The translations under genes were made by a program, and so were the position numbers. Under the pieces are notes generated by a model. It saw only the letters and a list, made by a program, of their open reading frames with translations, did no database searches and was not told the origin of the DNA. From Streptomyces sp. NRRL S-337 (GTDB lineage Bacteria > Actinomycetota > Actinomycetes > Streptomycetales > Streptomycetaceae): DNA of 64,000 nt. The stretch spans positions 62,001 to 126,000 of the forward strand of contig NZ_JOIX01000005.1 of NCBI RefSeq assembly GCF_000720175.1. The letters are read 5' to 3'. This document shows, piece by piece, positions 49,875 through 58,176 of the stretch (the stretch's first letter is position 1; each line of letters starts with the position of its first letter).

Positions 49875-51023
49875 CTACGACGTGACCGCGTCCGGGAGGT
49901 CGGGGGGGCCGGCAGGTGACCGGCGGCGGCCGGAACGGTGAGGACCATGGTCATCCCGCCGCCGGGAGTGTCCTCGGCGGTGAGGGTGGCTCCGATGGCC
50001 TCGGCGAAGCCGCGGGCGACGGCCAGGCCGAGGCCGACGCCCGCGCCGCGCGGGGCGTCACCGTAGCGCTGGAACGGTTCGAAGATGCGGTCCTTGGCGT
50101 CGTCGGGGACCGGGGCCGCGGTCGGCGACGCGCACCTCGACCCGGCTTCCCAGCGCGCTGGCGGAGACGAGTACCGGCTCGCCGTCAGGGCTGTACTTCA
50201 CCGCGTTCTCGACGATGGTGGCGACCGAGCGCTCCAGCAGGCCCGGATCGACGGCGACCATCGGCAGGTCCTCGGGAATGTCGAGGACGACACTGTCCTC
50301 GGGCACGCCGCCGAGGGCCATCGGCACGACCTCGTCGAGGTCCACCTCGCGGATCAGCGGCGTGACGGTGCCGGTCTGGACCCGGGACATGTCCAGGAGA
50401 TTGCCGACGAGGTGATCGAGGCGGTCGGCGCCTTCCTCGATGCCCGCCAGGAGCTCTGCCTGGTCCTCGTCGGACCACCCGATGTCGTCGGAACGCAGGG
50501 AGCTGACCGAGGCCTTGATGCCGGCGAAGGGAGTCCGCAGGTCGTGGCTGACGGCGGCGGGCAGGGCGGTGCGGGTGCGGTGGCCCTCGGCGAGCTTGCG
50601 GGCGTTTTCAGCCTGGGACTGCAGGCGCCGGCGGTCGAGGACGACGGCGGCCTGGGCGGCGAAGGCTGCCAACACCCGGCGGTCCTCGGCGGGCAGGACA
50701 CGGCCCGACAGGGCGAGTGCCATGTGGTCGCCGACGGGCATGTCGACGTCCGCGTCCTCGGGGCGGGCGAGCGGACTGGTGTCACCCACGCTGCCCGAGC
50801 ACGTCCACGGTGCCGTCTCGGACTCCCGCTCCAGCAGTGCCACGGCATCCATCGCGAAGGTCTCGCGCACCCGCTCCAGGAGGGCGTTCAGAGTCGTTTC
50901 GCCCCGCAGCACGCTGCCCGCCAGGAAGGAGAGGATCTCCGACTCGGCGCGCAGGCGGGCGGCTCGGTGGGTGCGCCGGGCGGCGACGTCGACGACCGAG
51001 GCGACCGAGATCGCCATCAGCAC
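49875..51023 (-). pseudogene. kdpD: Truncated, frameshifted kdpD
   Basis: C-terminal third of KdpD. Intact stretches are the end of the last membrane helix (FVLMAISVASVVDVAARRT), a GAF-like part, the H-box in VSHDLRTPFAGIK and the N-box in VENAVKYSPDGEP. The N-terminal UspA/KdpD sensor and most membrane helices are missing; the frame starts right after kdpE. Near 50103-50112 the reading frame shifts within the G1 box (ADRGPG), after which FEPFQRYGDAPRGAGVGLGLA continues in another frame. A second shift at a G7 run near 49906 moves the end to the frame that terminates in DLPDAVTS. It cannot sense potassium. Confidence 0.85.
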
Positions 51024-51031
51024 GAAGGTCG

Positions 51032-51722
51032 TCAGGGGTCGAAGCGGTAGCCCATACCGGGCGAGGTGAAGAAGTGCCGGGGATGCGCCGGGTCAGCTTC
51101 CAGTTTTCGCCGGAGCTGCGCCATGTAGACGCGGAGGTAATTGCTCTGGGTGCTGTGGGAAGGCCCCCACACCTCCTCCAGCAGCCGCTGCTGACTGACG
51201 AGCCGCCCGCTGTTGCGGACGAGCACCTCCAGCAGATGCCATTCGGTCGGTGTGAGCCGGACGTCCCGATCGCCGCGTCGAACCTACTTGGCCGCAAGGT
51301 CGAGCGTGAAGGTCTCCGTCACGATCACGGACGGTTGGCCGGACGGCTTCGCCGTATCGATTCTGCGCGCCGCCGCCCGCAAGCGGGCCAGCAGCTCGTC
51401 CATGCTGAACGGCTTGGTGATGTAGTCGTCCGCGCCCGCGTCCAGGGCTGCGACCTTCTCGTCGGACGTCGGACGTCCGGCGGGCGGACACCACGAGGAT
51501 CGAGGCCCGGCTCGACCCGCGCAGCTCCGTGATCACGTCGATGCCGTCCATGTCCGGCAGGCCGAGGTCGAGCAGGACGACGTCCGGTGGGCTCGCAGCG
51601 GCGAGGGACAGGGCCTGTGCTCCGTCGGGCGCGGTGTCCACGTCGTAGCCGCGCGCTTTGAGATTGATCTCAAGAGCCCGCACGAGTGGTGGTTCGTCCT
51701 CGACCACCAGCACCCGGGTCAT
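51032..51722 (-). pseudogene. kdpE: Broken kdpE response regulator
   Basis: The receiver domain starts normally (RVLVVEDEPPLVRALEINLK, phospho-Asp in VVLLDLGLPDMDG). The tandem 7-mer GTCGGAC-GTCGGAC at 51461-51474 duplicates seven bases and shifts the frame after SARRTSD. If the duplication is ignored, [16 protein letters not shown] follows in the correct frame, then a TAG at 51284-51286 interrupts the linker before the DNA-binding domain, which continues intact to HFFTSPGMGYRFDP. Two independent lesions indicate real decay rather than one sequencing error. Confidence 0.88.
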
Positions 51723-51804
51723 CGTTCGTCTCCCCCTTCTGAACGTCGCGTGGGGTGGTCGCGAGTGGCCGGCCCCCCGTGCCGGCCACCCGCGACACGG
51801 CCAC

Positions 51805-52416
51805 TCACTTCCGCGTCAGTTCCCTGACCGCGATGTTGAGCTTCAGGACGTTCACCGCGGGCTCCCCGAGGAACCCAGCGGTACGGCCTTCGGCGTGGGC
51901 CTTCACCAGCTTCTCGACCTGCGCCACGCTCAGCCCGTTGTGCTGGGCCACGCGCTTGACCTGGATCTCGGCGTAGTCGGGCGAGATGCCGGGGTCGAGG
52001 GCGGAGGCCGAACCGGTGACCGCATCCTCGGGGACCTCGGACTGCGGTACGCCGTTGAACTCGGCGACCTGCTTCTTCGCCGCCTTCACGTTCTTGACCA
52101 GCGTGGGATCGCTGGCCCCGAGCTGGCTGGAGCCGGTGGCCATCGGGTCGTACGTGCTGTGGGACGGGCGGCCCTGGAACCACTTGGGGTCGGGCTTGTC
52201 CGTGCCCTTGATGTTCCAGCTCTGGCCGATCAGTTCGGAGCCCACGACCTTGCCGTCGACCTTCACCTCGGAGCCGTTGGCCTTGTCGTGGAAGAGCACC
52301 TGTCCGATGCCCGTGACGACCAGCGGGTAGATGATGCCGCACAGGACCGTGAGGACCAGCAGGATGCGCAGCGACGCCCACGCCAGGCGGAGGGTGCTTG
52401 CTACGGAGTTGTTCAT
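51805..52416 (-). CDS. kdpC: Potassium-transporting ATPase subunit KdpC
   Basis: Protein of 203 residues with one N-terminal membrane helix (LRILLVLTVLCGIIYPLVVTG) and the KdpC signature GSELIGQSW, KWFQGRPSHSTYDPMATGSS and SGSALDPGIS-like SASALDPGISPDYA. KdpC stabilises the KdpB-KdpA complex. It starts six bases after the kdpB stop. Confidence 0.97.
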   Translation of the reverse strand: MNNSVASTLRLAWASLRILLVLTVLCGIIYPLVVTGIGQVLFHDKANGSEVKVDGKVVGSELIGQSWNIKGTDKPDPKWFQGRPSHSTYDPMATGSSQLGASDPTLVKNVKAAKKQVAEFNGVPQSEVPEDAVTGSASALDPGISPDYAEIQVKRVAQHNGLSVAQVEKLVKAHAEGRTAGFLGEPAVNVLKLNIAVRELTRK

Positions 52417-52421
52417 GGCGA

Positions 52422-54557
52422 TCAACCGATTCCGGGGATCAGGGAGATGAGCAGGTCGATGATCTTGATGCCGATGAACGGGGCGATCAGCCCGCCCAGG
52501 CCGTAGATGCCGAGGTTGCGCCGCAGCATCTTGTCGGCGCTCATCGGCCGGTACTGCACGCCCTTGAGGGCGAGTGGCACCAGAGCGATGATGATCAGCG
52601 CGTTGAAGATGACCGCCGACAGGATCGCGGACTCCGGCGAGGCCAGGCCCATGATGTTGAGCTTGTCCAGGCCCGGGTAGGCCACCGAGAACATCGCCGG
52701 GATGATGGCGAAGTACTTGGCGACGTCGTTGGCGATCGAGAAGGTGGTCAGCGCGCCCCGGGTGATCAGGAGTTGCTTGCCGATCTCGACGATCTCGATG
52801 AGCTTGGTCGGGTTGGAGTCGAGGTCGACCATGTTGCCGGCCTCCTTGGCGGCCGACGTACCGGTGTTCATCGCCACGCCGACGTCCGCCTGGGCCAGTG
52901 CCGGGGCGTCGTTGGTGCCGTCGCCGGTCATGGCGACGAGCTTGCCGCCGGCCTGTTCGCGTTTGATGAGCGCCATCTTGTCCTCGGGCGTGGCCTCGGC
53001 GAGGAAGTCGTCCACGCCGGCCTCGTCGGCGATGGCCTTGGCGGTCAGCGGGTTGTCGCCCGTGATCATGACGGTCTTGATGCCCATCCGGCGCAGCTCG
53101 TCGAACCGCTCCCGCATGCCCTCCTTGACGACGTCCTTGAGGTGGATGACGCCCAGGACGCGCGCGCCCTTGTCGTCCTCGATGGCCACCAGCAGCGGGG
53201 TGCCACCGGCCTGCGAGATGGCGTTGCTCAGGGTGTCGGCGTCGTCGGCGACCGTGCCACCGCGCTCCTGGACCCAGGCGATGACCGAACCGCTCGCGCC
53301 CTTGCGGACCTTGCGGCCGTCGACGTCCACGCCGGACATCCGGGTCTGTGCGGTGAACGGGACCCACTCCGCATCCACCAGTTCTCCCTGGTGGCGCTCG
53401 CGCAGGCCGTACTTCTCCTTGGCGAGGACGACGATCGAGCGTCCCTCGGGAGTTTCGTCGGCCAGTGAGGAGAGCTGGGCCGCGTCCGCCACCTCGGCCT
53501 CCGTCGTGCCGCCTACGGGGACGAACTCGGCGGCCTGGCGGTTGCCGAGGGTGATGGTGCCGGTCTTGTCGAGCAGCAGCGTCGAGACGTCACCGGCGGC
53601 CTCGACCGCCCGGCCCGACATGGCCAGGACGTTGCGCTGGACGAGCCGGTCCATGCCGGCGATGCCGATGGCCGAGAGGAGAGCGCCGATGGTCGTCGGG
53701 ATCAGGCAGACCAGCAGAGCCGTCAGCACGATCAGTGAGGTCTGCTTGTCCGCGCCCGCGTAGAGGGCGAACGGCTTCAGCGTGACGACGGCCAGCAGGA
53801 AGACGATGGTGAGCGAGGCGAGCAGGATGTTCAGCGCGATCTCGTTGGGGGTCTTCTGCCGTGCGGCGCCCTCGACGAGGTTGATCATCCGGTCGATGAA
53901 CGTCTCACCGGGCTTGGTCGTGATCTTGATGACGATGCGGTCGGAGAGCACCTTCGTCCCGCCGGTGACGGCCGAACGGTCGCCGCCCGACTCGCGGATC
54001 ACAGGCGCCGATTCACCGGTGATCGCCGACTCGTCGACCGACGCGACGCCTTCGACGACATCGCCGTCACCGGGGATGATGTCGCCGGCCTCGCAGACGA
54101 CGAGGTCGCCGATGCGCAGCTCGGTGCCGGGGACCTGCTCCTCCGCGTCGCCGTTCAGCCGGCGGGCGACGGTGTCGGTCTTGGCCTTGCGCAGGGTGTC
54201 GGCCTGCGCCTTGCCGCGGCCCTCGGCGACCGCCTCGGCCAGGTTGGCGAAGACCACGGTCAGCCACAGCCAGACCGCGATGACCCAGCCGAACCAGACG
54301 CCCGGGTTCTTGACCGCCAGGACGGTGGTGACCACCGAGCCGATCAGGACCACGAACATGACCGGGGACCTGACCATCACCCGGGGGTCGAGCTTGCGTA
54401 CCGCGTCCGGCAGGGACTTGACCAGCTGCTTGGGGTCGAACAGGCCGGCGCCCACGCGCCCGCCGTCCTTGTGCCCGGTCGGGACGTCGCTGTGCGGCGC
54501 CCGGGTCGGCGTAACGGTGGACATGTCGTCCTCTTGCTTCGTGGATTCGAGGGTCAT
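52422..54557 (-). CDS. kdpB: Potassium-transporting P-type ATPase subunit KdpB
   Basis: Protein of 711 residues. Catalytic landmarks are [17 protein letters not shown] (TGES), [14 protein letters not shown] (phosphorylated Asp), [23 protein letters not shown], and membrane segments typical of KdpB. It hydrolyses ATP to drive high-affinity K+ uptake through KdpA. ATG 54557 overlaps the kdpA stop in ATGA; a second ATG at 54524 is possible. Confidence 0.98.
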   Translation of the reverse strand: MTLESTKQEDDMSTVTPTRAPHSDVPTGHKDGGRVGAGLFDPKQLVKSLPDAVRKLDPRVMVRSPVMFVVLIGSVVTTVLAVKNPGVWFGWVIAVWLWLTVVFANLAEAVAEGRGKAQADTLRKAKTDTVARRLNGDAEEQVPGTELRIGDLVVCEAGDIIPGDGDVVEGVASVDESAITGESAPVIRESGGDRSAVTGGTKVLSDRIVIKITTKPGETFIDRMINLVEGAARQKTPNEIALNILLASLTIVFLLAVVTLKPFALYAGADKQTSLIVLTALLVCLIPTTIGALLSAIGIAGMDRLVQRNVLAMSGRAVEAAGDVSTLLLDKTGTITLGNRQAAEFVPVGGTTEAEVADAAQLSSLADETPEGRSIVVLAKEKYGLRERHQGELVDAEWVPFTAQTRMSGVDVDGRKVRKGASGSVIAWVQERGGTVADDADTLSNAISQAGGTPLLVAIEDDKGARVLGVIHLKDVVKEGMRERFDELRRMGIKTVMITGDNPLTAKAIADEAGVDDFLAEATPEDKMALIKREQAGGKLVAMTGDGTNDAPALAQADVGVAMNTGTSAAKEAGNMVDLDSNPTKLIEIVEIGKQLLITRGALTTFSIANDVAKYFAIIPAMFSVAYPGLDKLNIMGLASPESAILSAVIFNALIIIALVPLALKGVQYRPMSADKMLRRNLGIYGLGGLIAPFIGIKIIDLLISLIPGIG

Positions 54558-56218
54558 GACGCCAGCCCTTCGGCGAGCGGACCCAGCGCGAGCGCCGGGA
54601 AGAAGGTCAGACCGGTGACGATCAGGAGCGTGCCGACCAGCAGGCCCGTGAAGAGCGGCTTCTCGGTGCGCAAGGTGCCGGCGGTCTCCGGGACCGGCTT
54701 CTGCTCGGCGAGCGAGCCGGCCAGTGCCAGGACGAACACCATCGGCAGGAACCGGCCGAGCAGCATGCACAGACCGAGGGTGGTGTTGAAGAACGGCGTG
54801 TTGGCGCCGAAGCCGGCGAAGGCGGAGCCGTTGTTGTTGGAGGCCGACGTGTACGCGTACAGCACCTCGGAGAAGCCGTGCGCCCCGATGTTGGTCATGG
54901 CTTCCTTGCCGTCCGGCAGGGCGATGGCCACAGCGGTGCCGATCAGCACCAGCGCCGGGGTGATCAGGATGTAGCAGGCGGCGAGCTTGATCTCGCGGGT
55001 GCCGATCTTCTTGCCCAGGTACTCGGGCGTGCGGCCGACCATCAGGCCCGCGAGGAACACCGCGATGATCGCCATGATCAGCATGCCGTACAGGCCCGAA
55101 CCGACACCGCCGGGAGTGAGCTCGCCGAGCATCATGCCGAGCAGCAGGACACCGCCGGACAGGCCGCTGAACGAGTCGTGGAAGGAGTTGACCGATCCCG
55201 TGGAGGTCATGGTGGTGGAGACGGCGAAGAGCGAGGAGGGCCCCTCACCGATCCGCTGTTCCTTGCCCTCCATCGCACCGCCGGCGAGGTGCGAGGCGGT
55301 GCCCGGGTGGGCGTATTCGAGCCAGGTCACCGCGAGGACGGCGCCGAACCAGACGATGCCCATGGCCGCGACGATGGCGTAGCCCTGCTTGAGCGAACCC
55401 ACCATCTTGCCGAAGGTGCGCGGCATCGAGAACGGGATCACCAGCAGCAGGAAGATCTCCAGCAGGTTCGAGAGGCCGTTGGGGTTCTCGAAGGGGTGCG
55501 CGGAGTTGGCGTTGAAGTACCCACCGCCGTTGGTGCCCAGGTCCTTGATGGCTTCCTGGGAGGCCACCGCGCCGGGGCTGAGGGCCTGCTTGTCACCGGT
55601 GAGGGTGGTGATGTGGTGGATGTCGCCGAAGTTCTGGATCGCGCCGCACGCCACCAGGATGACCGCGGCGATCACCGAGAGCGGCACCAGTACGCGGATC
55701 GTGCCGCGCACCAGATCGGACCAGAAGTTGCCCAGGTCGCCGGTGCGGGAGCGGGCGAAACCGCGCACGAGCGCCACGGCGACGGCCATGCCGACGGCGG
55801 CCGAGACGAAGTTCTGCACGGCCAGACCGGCGGTCTGGGTGACGTGGCTCATGGCCACCTCACCCGAGTACGACTGCCAGTTGGTGTTCGAGATGAACGA
55901 CGCGGCCGTGTTGAACGCCTGGTCCGGGGTGATCGGCTTGAAGCCGAGCGACAGCGGCAGCTTGTCCTGTACGCGCTGCAGCACGTACAGGAACAGCACG
56001 CCCACCGCGGAGAAGATGAGAACGCCGCGCAGGTAGGCGGGCCAGCGCATCTCCGCATCGGGGTTCGCGCCGACGCTGCGGTAGATCCACTTCTCTATTC
56101 GCAGGTGTTTCTTCGAGGAGTAGACGGCGGCCATGTAGTCGCCGAGCGGGCGGTGGACCAGGGCGAGCGCGCCGATGAGCGCGGTGACCTGGAGCACATC
56201 AGCAAGAACGGGGCTCAT
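54554..56218 (-). CDS. kdpA: Potassium-transporting ATPase subunit KdpA
   Basis: Protein of 554 residues with about ten membrane helices. [19 protein letters not shown] and [19 protein letters not shown] are KdpA selectivity-filter region motifs. It forms the K+-binding channel. ATG 56218 is preferred; a GTG directly before it would add one residue. It begins 10 bases after the kdpF stop. Confidence 0.97.
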   Translation of the reverse strand: MSPVLADVLQVTALIGALALVHRPLGDYMAAVYSSKKHLRIEKWIYRSVGANPDAEMRWPAYLRGVLIFSAVGVLFLYVLQRVQDKLPLSLGFKPITPDQAFNTAASFISNTNWQSYSGEVAMSHVTQTAGLAVQNFVSAAVGMAVAVALVRGFARSRTGDLGNFWSDLVRGTIRVLVPLSVIAAVILVACGAIQNFGDIHHITTLTGDKQALSPGAVASQEAIKDLGTNGGGYFNANSAHPFENPNGLSNLLEIFLLLVIPFSMPRTFGKMVGSLKQGYAIVAAMGIVWFGAVLAVTWLEYAHPGTASHLAGGAMEGKEQRIGEGPSSLFAVSTTMTSTGSVNSFHDSFSGLSGGVLLLGMMLGELTPGGVGSGLYGMLIMAIIAVFLAGLMVGRTPEYLGKKIGTREIKLAACYILITPALVLIGTAVAIALPDGKEAMTNIGAHGFSEVLYAYTSASNNNGSAFAGFGANTPFFNTTLGLCMLLGRFLPMVFVLALAGSLAEQKPVPETAGTLRTEKPLFTGLLVGTLLIVTGLTFFPALALGPLAEGLAS

Positions 56219-56227
56219 CACTGTGGC

Positions 56228-56317
56228 TCAGAACCTCTCCGGGAACACAAGGGCGAGGACGAGATAGCCCAGCAGGGCGACGGCCACGATCAGGCCGATG
56301 AGGTTGTCGGCGGTCAC
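56228..56317 (-). CDS. kdpF: KdpF small membrane subunit
   Basis: A 29-residue peptide with one membrane helix (LIGLIVAVALLGYLVLALVF) and the KdpF C-terminal signature PERF. It stabilises the KdpABC complex. GTG 56317 overlaps the stop of the next small gene upstream by four bases (GTGA). Confidence 0.9.
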   Translation of the reverse strand: MTADNLIGLIVAVALLGYLVLALVFPERF

Positions 56318-56397
56318 AGCTTCGTCACCCCTTTGGCGACAAGGGCCACCAGCGCGAAGACCGCGATCGTGGTGACGACGAAGGCCAGATCGGCCAT
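56314..56397 (-). CDS. 27-residue membrane peptide leading the kdp operon
   Basis: From ATG 56397 to a TGA overlapping the kdpF GTG, this peptide starts MADLAFVVTTIAVFALVALV and ends AKGVTKL. It is a single membrane helix with a charged C-terminus. GAGGAG lies upstream, and the GTGA overlap couples it to kdpF. I believe similar peptides precede kdpF in other actinobacteria, but I know of no characterised function. It may be an extra Kdp subunit or a translational leader. Confidence 0.75.
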   Translation of the reverse strand: MADLAFVVTTIAVFALVALVAKGVTKL

Positions 56398-56613
56398 CGT
56401 GAACTCCTCAGGAGAGGTCTGATGGAACGGACCAGAAGAGGGAATCGCGCGGTGGCTGGTTTTCGCCCGTCCTTGACGGGGCCCATACGGCCGTGAGCGC
56501 GACGTTGACGCGTCTCTTACGCCTGTGCGGCAACCTGCATGCCAACTGCTCGGTGTCCCGTCGGTCAGCTGCTGAACTGAGCGCCTGCGGCCCACGTCGA
56601 AGCGATCGGGACG

Positions 56614-57428
56614 ATGCGCCATGACGGCGGCGCGCCGATGCGCCGGGACACCATCTTCCGGATGGCCTCGACGACCAAGCCGGTCGCGGTCGCGGCGGCG
56701 ATGGTCCTGCTCGACGAGTGCCGGCTGCGGCTGGACGACCCGATAGATCAGTGGCTGCCCGAACTCGCCGACCGGCAGGTGCTGAAGCGGCCAGACGGCC
56801 CGCTGGACGACACCGTACCGGCGCGGCGTCCGATCACCGTGCGGGACCTGCTCACCTCCACGTTCGGGCTCGGACTGGCCGGTGCGCTGACCCTGCGCCT
56901 GGAGCCGGTCGCGCTCACCGACGTGCTCCCCGCAGCACTGGACACCCTGCCCGGCTCACCCCCACAGGTGCTCGCCCACGTGGCGACCCAGGGGCTGGCC
57001 ACCACCCCGGATGTGCTCGCGGACCCACCGTTGCTGGAGCGCGTCCTGGCCAACCTGGTGTCCAACGCGGTACGTCATTCGCCCGCCGGGTGCCCGGTGA
57101 CGATCGGCGCCAGTGCGCTGGCCGGACGGGTCGAGCTCAGAATCACCGACCGGGGCCCGGGCATCCAACTCCCCGACCAGACGCGGGAGTTCGACCCGTT
57201 CCAGCGGCTCGGTGATACCGACAACACCACCGGTATCGGGCTCGGCCTCGCCCTCTCCCGCGGTCTCACGGAGGCGATGGGCGGCACCCTCACGCCAGAG
57301 GAGACCCCGGCGGCGGTCTGACGATGGTCGTCTCGCTCCCCGCGGCGCCGGTCCCGGCGGTACCGGACGAGTTCAGCCAGGGTGAGGACGAGTGCCATCC
57401 GATCCGGAACGAGCTCAGTCCGAGATGA
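56614..57428 (+). pseudogene. Chimera: serine-hydrolase fragment fused to KdpD-type ATPase domain
   Basis: The first 85 or so residues (TMRHDGG, DTIFRMASTTKPV, LDECRLRLDDPIDQWLPELA) are nearly the same as residues 55-145 of the serine hydrolase at 61172, with SxxK intact but the other catalytic motifs absent. After STFGLGLAG the sequence changes to a sensor kinase ATPase domain (LANLVSNAVRHSPAG, ITDRGPGIQ, GIGLGLALSRGL) of KdpD type. A missing base near 57311 shifts the end: the shifted frame would read GGGLTMVVSLPAAP and stop at 57428, while the actual frame stops at 57321. There is no ribosome-binding site. Likely a recombination relic. Confidence 0.75.
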
Positions 57429-57804
57429 GCGAAGCGGACGGCCGGCCGGTTCCCTCCGCTTCGATGACGAGCACCCGCCGCACCGACTCACCGGGTGTGC
57501 GCAGAGCCATGGTCATGCCCCACGCGGCCCGCGTCCCCGGCACGTCGAAGGCCGCGACGTCCTCCCGTGCACCCAGCGCGCACGCCACCCGGGCGGACTG
57601 CCAGCGGAGCGGGACCTGCCGCCGCTGGACGACGTAGATGATGGCGTCGAGGTCCGCGGGGTCCACGTCGGCGTCGGACAGGGCGCGCCGCGCTGCGTGT
57701 ATCGCGCGATACAGGGGAGCGGACGGCAGGGGCTGGGGATCTGCATCATCCGCGGCGCTCGCTACGGGAGGTATGCAGACCGAGTGCGCGTCGTGGACCG
57801 TCAT
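57415..57804 (-). CDS. FabH/thiolase-fold-like small protein lacking active-site Cys
   Basis: Protein of 129 residues. LYRAIHAARRALSDADVDPA then DLDAIIYVV resembles the start of ketoacyl-ACP synthase III enzymes, and AAFDVPGTRAAWGMTMAL aligns with their active-site region, where a catalytic Cys is expected but Thr-Arg stands. Only the N-terminal half of the fold is present. ATG 57804 follows GGGAGGG, so it is probably translated. It may be a non-catalytic partner or a remnant. Confidence 0.5.
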   Translation of the reverse strand: MTVHDAHSVCIPPVASAADDADPQPLPSAPLYRAIHAARRALSDADVDPADLDAIIYVVQRRQVPLRWQSARVACALGAREDVAAFDVPGTRAAWGMTMALRTPGESVRRVLVIEAEGTGRPSASLISD

Positions 57805-58176
57805 GTCGTCCCGTCCCTCCCCATGGAGCCTGCCTTGTTTGTCACCGCATCGCGTGGTGACCGAGCCGCGTACCTGGCCACGGTCTGCGTACGGGGGCCC
57901 GCGGCCGGGGCCTGCGGCCCCTGATGCCTCCGGCTTCCCCTGCCTGGCTTGTTTCAGTGGGAGACCTCCGTGTTCTTGATGTGTTCCAGACGGCCCTCGG
58001 CCAGGAACGGGCCGGATGCGGCGACGGCCTTGGCCCCCCGCCGCGGCGTCGCCTCGCGGATGACGAAGCCAAGGGACTGTCCACGTCCGCGCTCTACGCG
58101 GGGACGGCCCGGGGCCAACTTTGGCCGACTTCGCTCCCTCTAGGATCAGCGCGTAAAACTGAACCAAGGGGGGAAC
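57805..58176. other. Divergent intergenic region, 372 bases
   Basis: Separates the FabH-like gene and the STAND regulator. TAGGAT at 58141-58146, with TTGGCC 14 bases before it, is a weak promoter candidate for the regulator. No supported gene. Confidence 0.35.

Noticed and set aside
42438..49900. A complete integrative element or prophage
   Set aside because: No integrase, excisionase, replication, transfer or phage structural gene is visible, so only an island of unknown mechanism is proposed.
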